A DNA stretch of 15,444 nt from DASVLX01 sp035552275 (lineage in GTDB: Bacteria > Actinomycetota > Actinomycetes > Mycobacteriales > Pseudonocardiaceae). This document shows positions 1 to 5,839 of the stretch, one piece after another. The notes under the pieces are model-generated. The model did no database searches and was not told where the DNA came from. It was given only the letters and a program-made list of their open reading frames with translations. Position numbers and translations under genes: made by a program. Position 1 is the stretch's first letter; every line of letters starts with the position of its first letter. The stretch lies in contig DASZLR010000192.1 in NCBI GenBank assembly GCA_035552275.1, positions 1 to 15,444 of the forward strand, read 5' to 3'.

Positions 1-20
1 GGTGTCGACCGGTCGCATCG

Positions 21-49
21 GAGACACGACGTGCACACACTGCTAAAAT
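21..49 (+). promoter_or_regulatory. Promoter of the HxlR regulator gene
   Basis: A near-consensus -10 hexamer TAAAAT (44-49) lies 17 nt downstream of GAGACA (21-26), which matches the last four bases of the TTGACA -35 consensus. The expected transcription start is near 56, leaving a leader of about 40 nt with the GAAAGGG ribosome-binding site before GTG 96. A GTGCAC palindrome (31-36) lies between the two boxes and could be an operator. Boxes and spacing are read directly; promoter activity is inferred. Confidence 0.55.
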
Positions 50-95
50 AGAAGTCGGACGACTCGATGGGTGCCGAGCGAAAGGGTGACAGCCC

Positions 96-593
96 GTGGT
101 GAGCAGGATTCGGCTCGAAGACCGCGAATGTCCCTTGTCGACGGCCCTGGGCTACGTTGGCGAGTGGTGGACACTGCTGATCTTGCACGACTGTTTCGAC
201 GGATACAGTCGCTTCGACCAGTTCCAGGAAAATATGAAGATCTCTACCAGTATGTTGGCAAGCCGACTGAAGACCTTGATTGCCAACGGCCTGCTCGACA
301 AGCGGCCATACCAGAACAAGCCGGTGCGATACGAGTACGTGCTCACCGACCTGGGCCGCTCGCTTCGGCCAGTTGTCGTCGCGCTCGCAGCCTGGGGAAA
401 CGCCAGACTTGATCCGGCCGAGCGCAGCATGATCCTGGTAGCCGCGGACACCGGGGTGGAGGCTGAACCGGTGCTCGTGGATCGAACCACCGGCCGCCGG
501 GTCGACGGGGACGATTTCGTCTTCACCGCAGGACCTGCCGCGAGCAAGCCATTCCGCGACCGTTACCCAGCTCTTCGCTCCCCCGACGGATAA
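96..593 (+). CDS. HxlR-family winged-helix transcriptional regulator
   Basis: A 165-aa MarR-like HxlR regulator, a family of small dimeric DNA-binding proteins that often respond to electrophiles, aldehydes or redox stress. The N-terminal signature is clear: Cys12 in ECPLSTALGYVGEWWTLLIL, the usual redox-sensitive N-terminal cysteine followed by the G-x-W-T-L-L-I-L helix. Next come the recognition-helix region ISTSMLASRLKTL (49-61) and the wing GLLDKRPYQNKPVRYEYVLT (65-84). The tail after about residue 105 is longer than in minimal HxlR proteins (about 110-120 aa) and resembles the C-terminal extension of actinobacterial members. GTG 96 was chosen because GAAAGGG lies about 9 nt upstream; GTG 99 is an equivalent alternative. 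Base composition (for example AATATGAAGATCTC) is less GC-rich than in neighbouring genes. The family call is firm, but the regulated target is unknown; the downstream hydrolase gene is the obvious candidate. Confidence 0.92.
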   Translation: MVSRIRLEDRECPLSTALGYVGEWWTLLILHDCFDGYSRFDQFQENMKISTSMLASRLKTLIANGLLDKRPYQNKPVRYEYVLTDLGRSLRPVVVALAAWGNARLDPAERSMILVAADTGVEAEPVLVDRTTGRRVDGDDFVFTAGPAASKPFRDRYPALRSPDG

Positions 594-597
594 GCAC

Positions 598-621
598 CTG
601 AGTGACGAGTTCGTCACTCAG
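598..621 (+). terminator. Hairpin after the HxlR gene (terminator or operator)
   Basis: A perfect 11-bp inverted repeat, CTGAGTGACGA / TCGTCACTCAG with a 2-nt centre, starts 4 nt after the HxlR stop codon and is followed by GTTTGT. Position and T-rich trailer fit a rho-independent terminator. The long symmetric arms, about 100 nt upstream of the next start, would also fit an operator for that gene. Confidence 0.55.
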
Positions 622-719
622 TTTGTCGATGACCGCCGGATGGAGTTCTGAGATTCTTTTTGCGCGATGTATCCCGCGAGCTGGCGGGTAGCATCGGTGC
701 CGACCTGCCGGGAGTGATC

Positions 720-1574
720 ATGCGCGTCCATCACCTGAACTGCGGGACCATGCGACCGCTGGGCGGCCGGCTGATCGACGGCCAGGGCGGGCTGTTGCGC
801 GCCGGCCGCATCGTGTGCCACTGCCTGCTGGTGGAAACCGATGACGCCGGTCTGGTGCTGGTGGATGCCGGATTCTCCACGGCCGCTGTCGCGGAGCCGA
901 AACGGCTGATCGACCGCCGGGTGTCGAGCCTGGTGCGGCCCGCGCTCACCACCGCCGAAACCGCGCTGCACCAGGTGCGGGCGCTCGGCTATCAGCCGGA
1001 GGACGTTCGGCACATCGTGCTCACCCACCTGGATTTCGACCACTGCCTGGGCATCACCGACTTTCCCTGGGCCAAGATCCATGTCAGCGAAGCCGAGCTG
1101 GCCGCCGCCCGCAAGCCGGTCACCAGGTTCGAGCGGGATCGCTATGCCAACGTGCCATGGTCGGCCGAACCGGACTGGGTGCCGCTCTCCCCCGGCGGCG
1201 ACGCCTGGTTCGGCTTCGACTCCGTGCGTGAGCTCGCCGGCCTGCCCACCGGCTTCGTGGTGCTGCCGCTGGCCGGACACACCCGGGGCCATGTGGCGGT
1301 CGCCGTGGATACCGGTGACACCCACGAAAATGGCCCGCGCTGGCTCCTGCACGCCGGGGACGGCTTCTTCTTCCACGGTCAGATCGATCAGGACAAGCCC
1401 TGGTCCCCGCCCATGATCCGACTGTTCGAGTACATTGTGGACGCTGATCCGACCACCCGGCTGGCCAACACCGAGCGGCTGCGCGAGCTGGCTGGTTCCA
1501 GCGAGGTGGACATTGTCTGCGCGCACGACGCGTACACCTACGATCTCGTGACCAGCAGGAATATGGTCCAGTAA
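720..1574 (+). CDS. MBL-fold metallo-hydrolase (lactonase-like)
   Basis: A 284-aa metallo-beta-lactamase-fold hydrolase, probably cytoplasmic; no signal peptide is visible. Metal-site motifs occur in order: THLDFDH (102-108), GHTRGH (186-191), HAGDG (211-215) and AHDAY (268-272). The layout resembles the lactonase/AttM-like branch. The canonical HxHxDH motif reads H103-L-D105-F-D107-H108, so the second histidine is aspartate; this variant occurs in some MBL hydrolases and may alter metal occupancy. ATG 720 was chosen because GGGAG (710-714) precedes it and the protein then begins MRVHHLNCGTMRP, a plausible first beta strand; an in-frame start at 660 would add 20 residues without a clear ribosome-binding site. 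It follows the HxlR gene in the same direction but across a hairpin. The substrate is unknown; a lactone, ester or thioester is plausible. Confidence 0.88.
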   Translation: MRVHHLNCGTMRPLGGRLIDGQGGLLRAGRIVCHCLLVETDDAGLVLVDAGFSTAAVAEPKRLIDRRVSSLVRPALTTAETALHQVRALGYQPEDVRHIVLTHLDFDHCLGITDFPWAKIHVSEAELAAARKPVTRFERDRYANVPWSAEPDWVPLSPGGDAWFGFDSVRELAGLPTGFVVLPLAGHTRGHVAVAVDTGDTHENGPRWLLHAGDGFFFHGQIDQDKPWSPPMIRLFEYIVDADPTTRLANTERLRELAGSSEVDIVCAHDAYTYDLVTSRNMVQ

Positions 1575-1581
1575 ACCGCCA

Positions 1582-1609
1582 TCATTGTTGTTTCATCGGG
1601 ATTTCATCG
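1582..1609 (+). promoter_or_regulatory. Three 11-nt-phased TCAT(T/C)G repeats (SARP-like box)
   Basis: TCATTG (1582-1587), TCATCG (1593-1598) and TCATCG (1604-1609) recur at exactly 11-nt spacing. The last two share the longer TTTCATCG. The final repeat ends 8 nt before a TANNNT hexamer (1618-1623). SARP activators such as DnrI and AfsR bind heptameric direct repeats with 11-nt periodicity placed 8 bp upstream of the -10 box. Streptomyces PhoP boxes also have 11-nt units, so PhoP is the main alternative. The repeats are directly visible; the bound protein is inferred. Confidence 0.5.
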
Positions 1610-1617
1610 ACCATGGT

Positions 1618-1623
1618 TAGCGT
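1618..1623 (+). promoter_or_regulatory. Candidate -10 box of the T7SS operon
   Basis: TAGCGT matches the minimal TANNNT -10 pattern. There is no recognisable -35, which is expected for an activator-dependent promoter whose sites overlap the -35 region. Transcription would start near 1630, giving an almost leaderless message for GTG 1632. A hexamer this short can occur by chance, so support comes mainly from its spacing to the phased repeats. Confidence 0.35.
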
Positions 1624-1631
1624 CGGGAAAT

Positions 1632-2786
1632 GTGACAGAGACGGCGTTGCACGGCGTGTCGGATGGCGTGGAAAACCTGGCGAGCACCGTTACCTCGGCG
1701 CTGGGCCAGGCTGGACCGGCCGGTGCGTTGCTGGATCCGGTGGTCGATGCCCTGCGGAATGTGTGGGAGGGATATTTCGGCGCACCGATCCCGCCGGGCG
1801 GCACGAACTGGAATTCCTATACCCACGAGCAGCTTTACCAGATGCTGTGGCAGAACGCTGACGTGGGGGACGTCAGCGACGTCGCGGCGCAGTGGGGTCA
1901 GCACGGCGCGACGCTGACCGAGCACGCGAATGCGTTGCAGGGCCAGCGAACCGCGTTGCAGTCGAATTGGAGTGGTCAGGCGGCTGAGCCGGCGGCGAAC
2001 CGGCTCGGTGACCTGGGCACACGAACCTCCGGCATCGGCGGCCGCGCGAACAGTGTCGGCCAGGCCGCCCAGCACGCCGGGGACGCGCTCGCGGTCGCGC
2101 GCAACACCATGCCGCCGCCACCGGGCAACCCAACCGGCCTGGTGGCGGCCGGTGCCGTCGCCGGGGCCGGCGCGGGCGCGGCGATCGGGGCGGTCCTCGG
2201 CGCCGGCGCTGGTGGGATCGGCGCGCTGCCCGGCGCGGCCATGGGCGCCGCGATCGGCGCGGTTGTCGGTGGCGGCGGCAGCATGTTCCTGGCCAGCGTC
2301 ATGGCCGCCGAGCAGAAAGCCGAGGCGGTGCACGTGATGCAGCAGTACGAGGCCAGCCTGGCGGACAGCGGCAAGACCATCGCGGCGACCCCGGCGGGTG
2401 CGACCGACGCGGCCGCGTTCGGTTCCACGAGCACCGCCGGATACGCCGGCGCCGGCACGGGAAGCGGCTCCGGTGTTGGGTTGGGCGACCGGGGCGTGCC
2501 GTGGGGGCAGTTGATCGGGGCGCAGCCGCCGCAGTCGGGCGGGCTGGGCGCGCCGGCCAGCGACCTGGGCGCGGGCGGCGCGCTGCGGAACGCGCTGCTG
2601 GCTCAGGACGGCGAGATGTCCGAACTGGCGGCGGAATCCGGGGCTGGCGAGGGCGGCATGTGGCCCGGCATGGGCAGCCGCGCTCGCGGCGGTGAGGACA
2701 AGGAACACCAGAATCGGATGCCCACAGTGGACCACGGGCTGTTCACCGACAACGAGCGGGCCGTCACCCCCGTCATCGGGCTCTGA
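1632..2786 (+). CDS. PPE/WXG100-like type VII secretion cargo protein with glycine-zipper segment
   Basis: A 384-aa T7SS-type protein. Residues about 61-157 form a predicted helical WXG-like domain with the turn W113-S-G in QSNWSGQAAEPAANRL. Residues about 168-224 are a Gly/Ala-rich hydrophobic stretch with repeated GxxxG patterns (GAVAGAGAGAAIGAVLGAG, GAAMGAAIGAVVGGGG), like a glycine zipper able to pack as membrane helices. Residues about 260-350 are Gly/Ala/Ser-rich and low complexity. The C-terminus HQNRMPTVDHGLFTDNERAV then TPVIGL resembles the conserved tail (Leu/Val-Phe-Asp then PPVIG) of PPE-like proteins in Pseudonocardiales. GTG 1632 is the start; GGGAA lies only 2-3 nt upstream, so initiation may be leaderless. 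It is first in a six-gene operon with EspG and two EspC-like proteins, which supports export as a substrate. Assignment to the superfamily is good; its function outside the cell is unknown. Confidence 0.8.
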   Translation: MTETALHGVSDGVENLASTVTSALGQAGPAGALLDPVVDALRNVWEGYFGAPIPPGGTNWNSYTHEQLYQMLWQNADVGDVSDVAAQWGQHGATLTEHANALQGQRTALQSNWSGQAAEPAANRLGDLGTRTSGIGGRANSVGQAAQHAGDALAVARNTMPPPPGNPTGLVAAGAVAGAGAGAAIGAVLGAGAGGIGALPGAAMGAAIGAVVGGGGSMFLASVMAAEQKAEAVHVMQQYEASLADSGKTIAATPAGATDAAAFGSTSTAGYAGAGTGSGSGVGLGDRGVPWGQLIGAQPPQSGGLGAPASDLGAGGALRNALLAQDGEMSELAAESGAGEGGMWPGMGSRARGGEDKEHQNRMPTVDHGLFTDNERAVTPVIGL

Positions 2787-2817
2787 CCGGACACCGGAAA
2801 GAAACAGGAGCGAACCC

Positions 2818-3159
2818 GTGACCTCTGCACCCCAGCGCGGATACCAGCTCGCGCCGCAGGAACTGACGGCGCAGGTGAAGACGCTGGCCACGATCGGCGA
2901 CCAGACCAGTGCCCTGGTGGCCTCGGCGGGCCGGCTGGCACAGCGGACGCCGATGCTGGGCACCGCGCCGCCGGCGATCCATCTGGCCATGCGGCTGCGC
3001 GAAGCGGCCGGTGAGTCCGGGCTGACCGGCGAGGTCAGCGCCGCCAACACCGAACTGGCCGGCTTCCACCAGGCCCTGCAGACGGCCCTCACCCGTTATC
3101 TGGACTCCGAGACCGATATCGCCGGGACGTTCAGGACCCTCGGCGGTGAGTCGCGATGA
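2818..3159 (+). CDS. EspC-like small type VII secretion-associated protein
   Basis: A 113-aa predicted all-helical protein with no signal peptide. Near the C-terminus it has Y94-L-D-S-E98, fitting the general YxxxD/E T7SS export signal, followed by DIAGTFRTLGG, as in EspC/WXG100-type partners. A canonical WXG turn is absent, so I call it EspC-like rather than ESAT-6-like. GTG 2818 was chosen because CAGGAG (2805-2810) sits 7 nt upstream; longer in-frame ORF sequence upstream lies inside the previous gene. Its stop overlaps the EspG start in ATGA (3156-3159), indicating translational coupling. Following directly after the PPE/WXG-like gene, it is the likely heterodimer partner of that protein, an inference from the usual paired organisation of T7SS substrates. 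Confidence 0.65.
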   Translation: MTSAPQRGYQLAPQELTAQVKTLATIGDQTSALVASAGRLAQRTPMLGTAPPAIHLAMRLREAAGESGLTGEVSAANTELAGFHQALQTALTRYLDSETDIAGTFRTLGGESR

Positions 3160-3989
3160 CCGTCACCGCAGACTTTCCGGACCTGGTCCGCGCCACCGAC
3201 GAATCAGTGCACTTCGGACTTGTCGAGCTGGATCTGTTGGCTGCCCACGCCGGCACGCCGTTCCCGTTTCCGCTGCGGGTGCCGTCGTTCGGCCGGATCG
3301 ACGGCGAGCGTGCGGTGTTGCTCGCCGCGGCCGGCCACACCCTGCGGATCCGCGGCCTGGCCAACGAGATCGGTCCGGTCGGCGCCGCTGCCGAGCTGGT
3401 CACCGCGCTGCGGGAGTACCGGGGCACGGTCGATCTCGTGCTGGCCGGACCGGACGCGGCCATCGGGGTGGTGGCCATGGTGTACCGGTCCTGGGCGCTG
3501 ATCTGTGCCCAGCCGATGGCGGACGACCCGACGAACACCGTGCGGGTCCGCCGAGTCGCGGACACCGCGCTGGCCGGCGAACTGCGCTCCCTGGTGCCCG
3601 ATGTCCCGCCGGCCCGGTCGATGCCGATCACGTTGCCCGCGCGCCGGGTGAGCAGCGCGATGCGGCTGATCGCCGGTGTCGAGGACGACGCGGAGCGGCA
3701 GCGGCGGCTGCGGGACCTGCTGCGGGACTGTGGTGGCGACCCCGAGACGCTGGACCAGCTCGTCGGTCTGCTTCCCACGGTCACCGGCCGGGGCCAGCTC
3801 GGCGCGACCCGGCGGGCCGGTGACCGGATCACCCGGGCCGGCGCCGAACTGTCCTGGTTGGACGGTCCGCGGGGCCGGGTTCGGGTCAACCACGACACCG
3901 ACGGCTGGGCGAGCGTCAATCCGTTGCGGGCCGATGGGGTGCGGTTCGCGCTGGACGAGCTGGCCATGATCGCCCGCCGACCCCAATGA
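3156..3989 (+). CDS. espG: ESX secretion-associated protein EspG (substrate chaperone)
   Basis: A 277-aa EspG-family cytosolic chaperone. In mycobacteria EspG binds the tip of PE-PPE dimers and keeps them soluble for the cognate ESX machine. Family features are an N-terminal segment ELDLLAAHAGTPFPFPLRVP (24-43) with FGRI following, the central strand DLVLAGPDAAIGVVAM (93-108), and the C-terminal block GRGQLGATRR (211-220) with RGRVRVNHDTDGWASVNPL (239-257), matching the usual 'GRGQFG' and strand-rich end. Length is typical for the family (about 250-300 aa). It starts at ATG 3156 within the previous stop and ends at TGA 3989. Its position between small WXG/EspC-like genes suggests that it serves the operon's own substrates. 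Which ESX machine it feeds cannot be told because no core component is present. Confidence 0.88.
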   Translation: MTVTADFPDLVRATDESVHFGLVELDLLAAHAGTPFPFPLRVPSFGRIDGERAVLLAAAGHTLRIRGLANEIGPVGAAAELVTALREYRGTVDLVLAGPDAAIGVVAMVYRSWALICAQPMADDPTNTVRVRRVADTALAGELRSLVPDVPPARSMPITLPARRVSSAMRLIAGVEDDAERQRRLRDLLRDCGGDPETLDQLVGLLPTVTGRGQLGATRRAGDRITRAGAELSWLDGPRGRVRVNHDTDGWASVNPLRADGVRFALDELAMIARRPQ

Positions 3990-4015
3990 CGAACATCAAT
4001 GCGAAGGGAGATGCC

Positions 4016-4450
4016 GTGAACAGCGCGGTGGATCCAGCCGAATCCGAGCGGTGGCTGGCGAACTACAACCGGACGGTGGCGCGGGCGGCGGCCAATGCCC
4101 AGGCCGCGAGCGCCAGCCTGCGGCAAGTCGGTGGAAGCGCGAGCTCGCCGCGCGGCGAAGTCGCGGTGCGGGTCGACGCCAGCGGCGCGCTCGAGGATCT
4201 GCGGCTGACACCGGCGGCCCGCGCGATGGAAGCCGATCAGCTCGCGAAGCTGATCCTGGCCACCACCGCCGAGGCACGGCGAGTCGCCGGCGCGCAGGTG
4301 GTCGAGATCATGACCGAGTACGTCGGCGAGGGTCCGGCATTGGACATGGTGCGGCAGAACCTGCCACTCCCCCCGGCCGACCCGCGGCGCCCGGTCGACG
4401 ACCGCCCCGACGACGACTATTTCGCCAACCCTCCGGAGATTCTGCGTTGA
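4016..4450 (+). CDS. YbaB/EbfC-family nucleoid-associated-type protein
   Basis: A 144-aa YbaB/EbfC-fold protein. The core is V-A-V-R-V-D-A-S-G-A-L-E-D-L-R-L (about residues 37-52 of this start) followed by a long helix with LAKLILATTAEARRVAGAQV. In bacteria the family forms small DNA-binding dimers, but YbaB-like genes recur inside actinobacterial T7SS loci, where their task is unclear. GTG 4016 was selected because AAGGGAG (4004-4010) lies 5 nt upstream. An in-frame ATG at 3986 overlapping the EspG stop would add 10 residues and lacks its own ribosome-binding site, but coupling through it cannot be excluded. The acidic tail PVDDRPDDDYFANPPEIL is probably disordered. Possible roles are regulator of the operon or cytosolic adaptor; the sequence does not decide. 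Confidence 0.82.
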   Translation: MNSAVDPAESERWLANYNRTVARAAANAQAASASLRQVGGSASSPRGEVAVRVDASGALEDLRLTPAARAMEADQLAKLILATTAEARRVAGAQVVEIMTEYVGEGPALDMVRQNLPLPPADPRRPVDDRPDDDYFANPPEILR

Positions 4451-4458
4451 CGTTCCGC

Positions 4459-4475
4459 TCCGTCGTAACGACGGA
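4459..4475. promoter_or_regulatory. Perfect 8-bp inverted repeat inside the T7SS operon
   Basis: TCCGTCGT-A-ACGACGGA lies in the only sizeable gap (55 nt) of the operon, 8 nt after the YbaB stop and 30 nt before the next start. The odd-centre symmetry fits an operator. The 1-nt centre makes it a poor hairpin, and no T-tract follows, so a terminator is less likely. The DNA-binding YbaB-type product encoded just upstream is one possible ligand, purely by proximity. Confidence 0.35.
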
Positions 4476-4505
4476 TGCTGGGGTATCCACCGATGGGAGT
4501 TCACG

Positions 4506-4823
4506 ATGACCGCACCGAACCATTTTCAGGTTGACCTGGCCCAGATCCGGGCGCACGCCGGCGCGGTCAGCGATCTCGCCGGCGAGCTGTCCTCGGTCAA
4601 CGACGGACTGTCCGGCGGCGGCGTGTCCGGCAACGCGCTGGGCACGTTCGTCCAGTTCCTCGCCTCCGGGCTGCACGACGCGATGACCCAGACCACCCAG
4701 TCCGTCGGGCACGCGTCGTCCGCTGTGGACAACGTGGGCGCGGCGCTGCGCCGGACGGCCGATGGTTACCAGCACACCGATGAGGACAACGCCGCGCGAC
4801 TGCGCCAGGAGGACCCCCGATGA
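4506..4823 (+). CDS. EspC-like type VII secretion target protein
   Basis: A 105-aa helical hairpin protein of the ESX secretion-associated EspC type. Features are an N-terminal FQVDLAQIRAHAGAVSDLAGEL helix, a Gly-rich turn SGGGVSGNALG (36-46), and a second helix ending in Y88-Q-H-T-D92, a match to the YxxxD/E export signal, followed by EDNAARL. ATG 4506 has GGGAG (4495-4499) 6 nt upstream. The stop TGA overlaps the next start in ATGA (4820-4823), so it is translationally coupled to the WXG protein that follows, its likely partner. This operon thus holds two pairs of an EspC-like protein with a large WXG/PPE-like protein, arranged around EspG and YbaB. Confidence 0.75.
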   Translation: MTAPNHFQVDLAQIRAHAGAVSDLAGELSSVNDGLSGGGVSGNALGTFVQFLASGLHDAMTQTTQSVGHASSAVDNVGAALRRTADGYQHTDEDNAARLRQEDPR

Positions 4824-5839
4824 CCACCGCGATCAGCACGCCGGACAGTCAGACGAGCCAGACCAGCACGACGGGCCAGGCCGGCCAGTCGGGTTCGGGC
4901 CAGGTGAACATCACCCAGTTGCTGACCGATCTGGATTCGGCGACCACCGCCATCACCCAGAACGACTGGTTGACCGCCGGTCTGGACGGCGCGAGCACCG
5001 CGCTGGACCTGCTCGGTTCGGGTTCCGATCCGCTGTCGGGCATCGTCAGCGCCGGCTTCGGCTGGCTCACCCAGTTGGTGTCGTTTCTCGCCGAACCGCT
5101 GAAAACCCTTGCTGGCGACCCGAGTTCGGTGTCTTCCAGCGCGCAGAGTCTGCAGGGTGCTGGGCAGAACGTGTCCTCGTTGGCCGGTTCGTATCAGCAG
5201 TCGGCCGGCACGCAGACCAGCAGTTGGTCCGGCTCGGCGGCGTCGGGATACCAGAGCACGGCGACCCAGCTGGCCGGTGAGCTGCGGGCGATCGCCAAGG
5301 CCAGCTCCGGGGTGTCGAGTGCGATGAGCGGCGCCAAGGATGTGGTCGGCTCGGCCACGCAGATCGTCACCGAGTTGGTCACCAAGGCCGGCGGGGAGAT
5401 GAACACGATCATGACGCAGGCGGTGGCCGCGGCGCCGGCCACCGGCGGCGCGAGTGTCGCGGCGGCGATTCCGCAGTGCGTGCAGATCGCCGCCCAGTAC
5501 GGCGGTCAGATCGCGGAGAAGATGGGCGCGCTGTTGTCCAGCGGGCAGAATCTCGCGAAGCTGGTGCTGGCCGTGGTGAAGTCCCTGGAGGCCGTCAACA
5601 CCGCGATCAGTCAGACGACCGCCAACACCACCGGCGGATCGTCCACGAGCAGCACGGGTACGACCGGTTCGGTCAACGCCACCACCGCGGGCACGACGGG
5701 GACCACCACCGGCCCCGCCACGTCAACCAGGCCGACCACCTTGACCACGTCGACACCGTCCAGTGCCGTTCGGCCTGCCAACGTTGCCACCGCGACGGGC
5801 ACGACTGGTACGACGGTCACCCCTGGCCAGCTGGCGTGA
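4820..5839 (+). CDS. WXG100-like type VII cargo protein with Thr-rich tail
   Basis: A 339-aa protein. Residues 1-28 are Ser/Thr/Gln-rich. Residues about 30-98 form a first helical region ending GFGWLTQLVSFLAEPLKTLAG. A WXG-type hairpin spans about 100-190 with the turn W136-S-G in TSSWSGSAASGYQS. A hydrophobic helical part (about 195-258, single Cys220) precedes a low-complexity Thr/Ser/Gly/Pro tail (about 265-335) with repeated TTG/GTTGTT units. AGGAGG (4807-4812) lies 7 nt before ATG 4820, an excellent ribosome-binding site. The tail looks like an extracellular spacer or glycosylation-prone region rather than an enzyme; no catalytic motif is seen. Its last 23 bases overlap the 3' end of the oppositely oriented response-regulator gene. 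Family assignment rests on the WXG turn, operon context and coupling to the EspC-like gene. Confidence 0.75.
   Translation: MTTAISTPDSQTSQTSTTGQAGQSGSGQVNITQLLTDLDSATTAITQNDWLTAGLDGASTALDLLGSGSDPLSGIVSAGFGWLTQLVSFLAEPLKTLAGDPSSVSSSAQSLQGAGQNVSSLAGSYQQSAGTQTSSWSGSAASGYQSTATQLAGELRAIAKASSGVSSAMSGAKDVVGSATQIVTELVTKAGGEMNTIMTQAVAAAPATGGASVAAAIPQCVQIAAQYGGQIAEKMGALLSSGQNLAKLVLAVVKSLEAVNTAISQTTANTTGGSSTSSTGTTGSVNATTAGTTGTTTGPATSTRPTTLTTSTPSSAVRPANVATATGTTGTTVTPGQLA

Noticed and set aside
618..1526. 302-codon - strand frame opposite the MBL hydrolase
   Set aside because: Gly/His/Val-rich antisense reading without motifs; the + strand carries the metal-ligand motifs.
3131..4504. 457-codon open frame on the - strand across EspG and YbaB genes
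   Set aside because: Arg/Ser-rich low-information translation with no domain; it is the complement of two well-supported + strand genes in GC-rich DNA.
5625..5830. Thr-rich GTTGTT coding repeats as a tandem DNA repeat or CRISPR-like array
   Set aside because: Repeats are irregular at DNA level and explained by the low-complexity Thr/Gly tail of the WXG protein.
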